Shown here piece by piece: positions 60,457-64,000 of a stretch of 64,000 nucleotides of DNA. Source of the stretch: Lactobacillus laiwuensis (GTDB lineage: Bacteria > Bacillota > Bacilli > Lactobacillales > Lactobacillaceae). The notes below the pieces were generated by a model. The model ran no database searches and was not told the DNA's origin. It worked only from the letters and a program-made list of their open reading frames with translations. Made by a program: the position numbers and the translations under genes. Every line of letters begins with the position of its first letter. Within the stretch, counting starts at the first letter, position 1. Location: assembly GCF_019972835.1 (NCBI RefSeq), contig NZ_BPPB01000003.1, positions 1-64,000 on the forward strand, read 5' to 3'.

Positions 60457-61892
60457 TGTTAATGATCAAAGAAGAACTCGATACAGTAGAATTAGATAAA
60501 ATTAAAGATCGGCAAAGTAATCCAACAATACCTTGGATTTATAGAGATGAACAAAGTGACAAACGCAAAGTTGACATCCCTAAACTAGGTAAAACTATCC
60601 TAGCTGAACATAACTGCTTAATCGTTGAAAACGGCAATAAAGAGGAGTTTTACGAATATAGCAAAAAATTGCATTATTGGGAACAACGCAATATTAAAAG
60701 CCTGAAAAGTGCTGTTACTAGACTATTAAATAGACAAGGAATGTGGAAAGATAAAACAGCTAGAGATGCCTTTCACTTTATCACTGACAGTATTAAGCGG
60801 GTTAAATGGGCTGATACACTTGGTAAAATTCAAGGCAACTACTTTAACTTTAAAAATGGGGTTTGGAATTGGGATGATTTCAAATTGCAAGAGCATTCGC
60901 CTAAATATTATTTCACTTCCTGCATAGATTATGACCTGGTGATTACTGATAAATATCCGAACGCACAAGCCGTTATAAATAGTTGGAAAAATAAAAATAG
61001 TTGGTTAGAAACAGAGAAATGGTTGGCACTTTCAGTAGGTGAAAACATGCAATCATTGATGGAATTCATAGGTTACATATTCTATCCCAGTTATGAACCA
61101 ATTCAATTATTTGTTATCCTGTTAAGCCCAGGTGGTGACGGTAAAACCACCTTTATGAACCACCTTACCACCCTTGTAGGCAATGAAAATACTTCTTTTG
61201 TTTCTTTAATTGATTTAGCAGACAAGCGTCCTAATAATTTTAGTCATTCAGAATTATACAATAAGTATCTAAATGAATATGACGATATATCAAACGCGTA
61301 CATCCCTGATACTACTGTTTTACAGAAGTTAACCGGTGGCAGTTCAATAACTGCACCAGTTAAAAATAGGCCAGGTATTACATTATTTAATTATGCTAAA
61401 TTGCTATTTGCATCTAATGACTTGCCTAGTTTTAGCAATACAACCAATGCATTTTTACGCCGAATTAATGTAATTAAGTTCTTTAAGATAAATAATTTTG
61501 AACAGACTATAGATATGAAAAAAGTTAAAAAAGAACGTGGTGAGTTTGTTTATAAATGTATGGTCTTAGCCAGGGATGCAATGAAAAGAAAAGAAATCAA
61601 ACAAACTGAGTCAATTATTGCACAGAGAAACAATTGGATAGAAGATAACGACCCCATAAAGCAATTTATTAATGAAGATTGTACCTTAGCTCCAACGGAA
61701 GAAGTTGATGAAAATGATTTATACGGTGCCTATAAAGTTTGGTGTATTAAATATAATTTCAAACCAGTTAGCAAAACAAAATTCAAGAAAGAGCTTGAGA
61801 ACAAAGGAATTTTTAGAAGTGTTGAAAACAAGCGTATTGATGGAGAAAAACGAAAAAGGCGGTATTTTTATAAAGGTATCAGCTTAAATTAA
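60456..61892 (+). CDS. P4/D5-type replication helicase
   Basis: 478 residues from ATG 60456 (AGGAGG 5 bp upstream; ATG 60462 also possible). A D5-like N-terminal region is followed by a superfamily 3 helicase: Walker A SPGGDGKTTF (about 225-233), Walker B-like LNEYDDIS, and sensor/Arg motifs in LLFASNDLPSFSNTTNAFLR. The C-terminus has a winged-helix-like region (LYGAYKVWCIKYNFKPVSKT). It unwinds the origin region that lies just downstream. The pair matches the pri-rep module of phage-inducible chromosomal islands. Confidence 0.93.
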   Translation: MLMIKEELDTVELDKIKDRQSNPTIPWIYRDEQSDKRKVDIPKLGKTILAEHNCLIVENGNKEEFYEYSKKLHYWEQRNIKSLKSAVTRLLNRQGMWKDKTARDAFHFITDSIKRVKWADTLGKIQGNYFNFKNGVWNWDDFKLQEHSPKYYFTSCIDYDLVITDKYPNAQAVINSWKNKNSWLETEKWLALSVGENMQSLMEFIGYIFYPSYEPIQLFVILLSPGGDGKTTFMNHLTTLVGNENTSFVSLIDLADKRPNNFSHSELYNKYLNEYDDISNAYIPDTTVLQKLTGGSSITAPVKNRPGITLFNYAKLLFASNDLPSFSNTTNAFLRRINVIKFFKINNFEQTIDMKKVKKERGEFVYKCMVLARDAMKRKEIKQTESIIAQRNNWIEDNDPIKQFINEDCTLAPTEEVDENDLYGAYKVWCIKYNFKPVSKTKFKKELENKGIFRSVENKRIDGEKRKRRYFYKGISLN

Positions 61893-61896
61893 AGAC

Positions 61897-62240
61897 AGGT
61901 ACAAACCACAGACTTTCAATAAACCCTTATGAGAGTAACCACGGTGCAAATGGAACTTTCAAGGTTCAGATAAAAAAATGCCTAACTCGTTGAGAGAGTA
62001 AGTAAGGTACTAGTGGTACACTCTTTTTTAAAATAAATAAAATAATATATATATATTGGACTACATACCCCTATATACAATCTCTATCAAGCTCAAAAAA
62101 AGTGTACATTTTGTGCCAAGCTTACAGGCTGTAGGTTAGAGGGGTATTTCCCGATTTGTACCAAATGTACCACATCCGCAAAAAAGTTGGTATACAAAGG
62201 ATTTGTTGAATCAGTTATTTGTGCCCTGCCTTTGTACCGT
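61897..62240. other. Putative replication origin: iterons flanking an AT-rich core
   Basis: Non-coding stretch of 380 bp behind the helicase. An AT-rich core (about 62023-62056) is flanked by short repeats. On the left they read GGTACAAA (61899), GGTGCAAA (61943) and paired GGTAC (62006, 62015). On the right they read in the opposite sense: TTGTGCC (62111), TTTGTACC (62155), AATGTACC (62164), TTTGTGCC (62218) and TTTGTACC (62231). This matches the plan of satellite origins, where the Rep helicase binds iteron sets on both sides of the melting region. Confidence 0.6.
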
Positions 62241-62272
62241 ATCACATGTATTAAGCAAAGGAATTAAATTAT

Positions 62273-62578
62273 ATGTATTACTCACTTGAAGATATAAACA
62301 ACTTCGATAAATTAGATTTTGTTATGCAGATTGAAAGAAAGTCTGGTAAGCAAGCTGCAATTCATTTCTGCGATTGCATGACATTAATTTTAAATAAGGC
62401 AAAGCATAACGATTATTTTGATGAAATGAACGATGAGCTAACTTGGTCTAGGATAGCCGTTGAACATGATGGTACCCCTACACTATTCTGTGGTTCCTTT
62501 TCAACTAAGACATTTTATATTTATACCATAAAAGGTAATCAAATTAAACGTGAGATTAAGCAACTAGGAAACAATTAA
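62273..62578 (+). CDS. Island protein of unknown function
   Basis: 101 residues, AAAGGA ribosome site before ATG 62273. An acidic N-terminus (YSLEDINNFDKLDFVMQIER) is followed by a helical middle and a beta-rich end. It carries three Cys (FCDC, LFCGSF). No family recognised. First gene after the putative origin, with its own terminator, so it may be island cargo. Confidence 0.65.
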   Translation: MYYSLEDINNFDKLDFVMQIERKSGKQAAIHFCDCMTLILNKAKHNDYFDEMNDELTWSRIAVEHDGTPTLFCGSFSTKTFYIYTIKGNQIKREIKQLGNN

Positions 62579-62648
62579 GTACAGCTGTTGATGCTAACGT
62601 CGATATATATCGTTCTCATTTATATCCACTCAATATATTCATCTCAGA

Positions 62649-62678
62649 AAAACTAGCCTTAACAGCTAGTTTTTTGTA
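62649..62678 (+). terminator. Terminator after the 101-residue gene
   Basis: Hairpin AAACTAGC-CTTAACA-GCTAGTTT followed by a T-run. It lies 70 bp after the stop. Confidence 0.8.
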
Positions 62679-62702
62679 TTATTGTGTTGAGGTGATTCTT
62701 GA

Positions 62703-63524
62703 ATGAATAAAAAAATATTAGTATCAACTGAAAACGGAGAAAAGAGCTGTAGTAAATCTACACTCAATTTTATTTTATTTTATAAAAAGCATAAAGTAAT
62801 AATAAATATTATGCTCTACCTTTTTGTTATGCTAGGCATACCTTTGATTCTTCAGTCGAATTTGGGAGGCCTAGGTGACAAATTAAAAAAGACCATTGGT
62901 ATAGGTACACCTAGAGATTGGTTGGGCTTTTGGGGGACATATATAGGTACTATAATAACTATTATTTTCGCATATATAAGCACGATACATGAAGATAATA
63001 AAAGGAAACAAGAAACAAGGAAAACAGAAAATAAAGAAAATAAGAAGAATATTGATGAACTGCTTAAAAAAATAGACGTTTTAGTTGACGAGTTATATAA
63101 GAAAGCAGTTACAGGCAAAGAAATTAAAACTGCTATAAATGACTTAAAAAAAGAGAGACCATGCGCTAGAAAAAAAGTCTATAAAAAGTTACTTAGTTTT
63201 TTAAAAGAAAAAAATGCCCGAGTTGATAATTGTTATAATGAAATAAGTATTATTATGCCTTTTAAAAAGATAGATATACTAAGGAACTATAATTACTATG
63301 GTAAATTGGCAGAAATAAATAATAGCATAACAGATATTAATTTAAAAATTGATAATCTATCTTTAGTGGTATTTTTCGATAAAAAAATAACTGAAGAGGA
63401 AATAAATGGGCTTAATGAACTAATAGATATATTTAATGACTTAGCTAAAAATGTCACAACTTTAAAGAGACTTGTTAAAGTAGCAAAGAGTGCAAAAGAA
63501 TTAGAAATTCTTACTGGTAATTAA
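62703..63524 (+). CDS. Two-helix membrane protein with coiled coil, probable island cargo
   Basis: 273 residues, GAGGTGA upstream of ATG 62703. Two membrane helices (about residues 34-52 and 78-98, the second in DWLGFWGTYIGTIITIIFAY) are followed by 170 residues of charged coiled coil. The DWLGFWG(T/S)Y motif is common in small membrane proteins of phages and genomic islands, but its function is not established. A role in superinfection exclusion or helper-phage interference is a guess from position. Confidence 0.7.
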   Translation: MNKKILVSTENGEKSCSKSTLNFILFYKKHKVIINIMLYLFVMLGIPLILQSNLGGLGDKLKKTIGIGTPRDWLGFWGTYIGTIITIIFAYISTIHEDNKRKQETRKTENKENKKNIDELLKKIDVLVDELYKKAVTGKEIKTAINDLKKERPCARKKVYKKLLSFLKEKNARVDNCYNEISIIMPFKKIDILRNYNYYGKLAEINNSITDINLKIDNLSLVVFFDKKITEEEINGLNELIDIFNDLAKNVTTLKRLVKVAKSAKELEILTGN

Positions 63525-63905
63525 TTATTAAATTCTAAGCAACAAAGAAACAGATATGTCTTTTTGTTTACTCTATTTTAAATAGGTGCTGATTGCTTTA
63601 ATGTCTAAGATTTATATTGATATTCAAATCAAATAGCTTGTGGCCATTCACGGCTGCAGTATTTAATCTTTGAGTAATTGGCAAGGACGGTGGTTTCTTT
63701 ATCTCTATAATTATCAAAGTTATTGCCGATAGTTATCACGACATGCACTCCTTGGATTAGCAGTGATATACATGCTACCGTTCCCAACTCTGATAATAAA
63801 TTGATCCCCGTCCCCAACTATCGTTAGGCAAGGAGCCGCAACATGTGGTGTTCGCTTGCGCGAGAGACTGAATTTTGAAATTTTTTTAATAAGGGGGGTA
63901 AAACA
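63525..63905. other. Non-coding or decayed stretch at the right end
   Basis: About 380 bp. On the minus strand, two neighbouring frames read like one decayed gene: GDGDQFIIRVGNGSMYITAN (about 63730-63790), then after a frame change DNYRDKETTVLANYSKIKYC. GC content rises near 63780-63870, with a CTTGCGCGAG palindrome, unlike the island. This may be the island's right flank. No attachment core was found. Confidence 0.35.
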
Positions 63906-64000
63906 CTGGCAAACATTGATTTAATAGCTTTTATGGTGCTTGAAACAGCAACTAAATGGCTTAATAATTACGGAAAACATGTAAAAAAACGAAGTTTTAT
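63906..64000 (+). CDS. Start of an unidentified gene running off the right edge
   Basis: AAGGGGGG (63891-63898) lies 7 bp before a CTG codon that opens a frame (ANIDLIAFMVLETATKWLNN...) with no stop to base 64000. CTG is a rare start, and ATG 63933 is an alternative. No family is recognisable from 30 residues. Confidence 0.35.
   Translation, partial: MANIDLIAFMVLETATKWLNNYGKHVKKRSF

Noticed and set aside
62852-63118. Minus-strand hydrophobic frame inside the membrane protein gene
   Set aside because: Shadow of the plus-strand coding sequence, which has a good ribosome site and typical codon pattern.
63629-63817. Intact 62-codon minus-strand gene
   Set aside because: It seems to be one piece of a frameshifted segment, with no ribosome site; listed only as a decayed region.

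Overview
The window looks like a chromosome segment of a low-GC Lactobacillus of the delbrueckii group (helveticus/crispatus/kefiranofaciens relatives or the honey-bee 'Firm-5' clade; the species is not decidable from sequence reading alone). The evidence is SLAP cell-wall-binding repeats, YSIRK-type signal peptides, the Lactobacillales-specific DUF2969 gene, and the order atpBEFHAGDC-DUF1146-mreB-yidD-DUF2969-rodA.

Layout. (1) 1-30.8 kb, minus strand: three tandem paralogous genes of about 10 kb each. The first runs off the left edge. Each encodes a surface protein of roughly 3,400 residues: YSIRK signal, Ser/Thr/Asp linker, pectate-lyase-like beta-helix head, a stalk of about 2,000 residues of DUF1542/FIVAR-like helical repeats, and (where visible) four C-terminal SLAP repeats. 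Each has its own promoter of the same design (TTGACA, 17 bp, TANAAT). (2) 31.4-34.1 kb: a structured non-coding RNA with its own promoter and terminator, best explained as 6S RNA; a small membrane protein; a universal stress protein; and an inserted XRE-ImmA/IrrE cassette flanked by a 71-bp duplication of the end of the usp gene. (3) 34.1-49.6 kb: conserved core genes, mostly minus strand: rodA, DUF2969, yidD, mreB, DUF1146, the complete F1Fo-ATPase operon, upp, sua5-prmC-prfA, tdk, and divergent murT. The murT partner gatD is not next to it. (4) 49.6-56 kb: an accessory zone with a three-gene sce7726/sce7725/RES cluster (nuclease-like protein, unknown protein, RES-domain protein), an ABC-transporter remnant cut by an IS3-type remnant, two lipoproteins and a membrane protein with a Cys-rich segment. 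(5) 56.2-64 kb: a phage-satellite-like island with integrase, a divergent repressor and excisionase-like gene sharing an intergenic region with three 13-bp operators, two tandem small paralogues, a second HTH protein, prim-pol primase, P4/D5-type helicase, an iteron-flanked AT-rich putative origin, and two cargo genes. Its right end is not identified.

How it fits together: the core genes supply proton-motive ATP synthesis, rod-shape wall growth and translation termination. The surface genes make very long non-covalently anchored stalk proteins. The accessory zones carry candidate defence or conflict modules (RES cluster, XRE-ImmA cassette) and a satellite with its own replication and lysogeny switch. 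The most promising less-described items are the sce7726/sce7725/RES cluster, the triple giant-gene array with copy-number change of a 62-residue unit, the XRE-ImmA cassette with target duplication, and the satellite's switch and origin.
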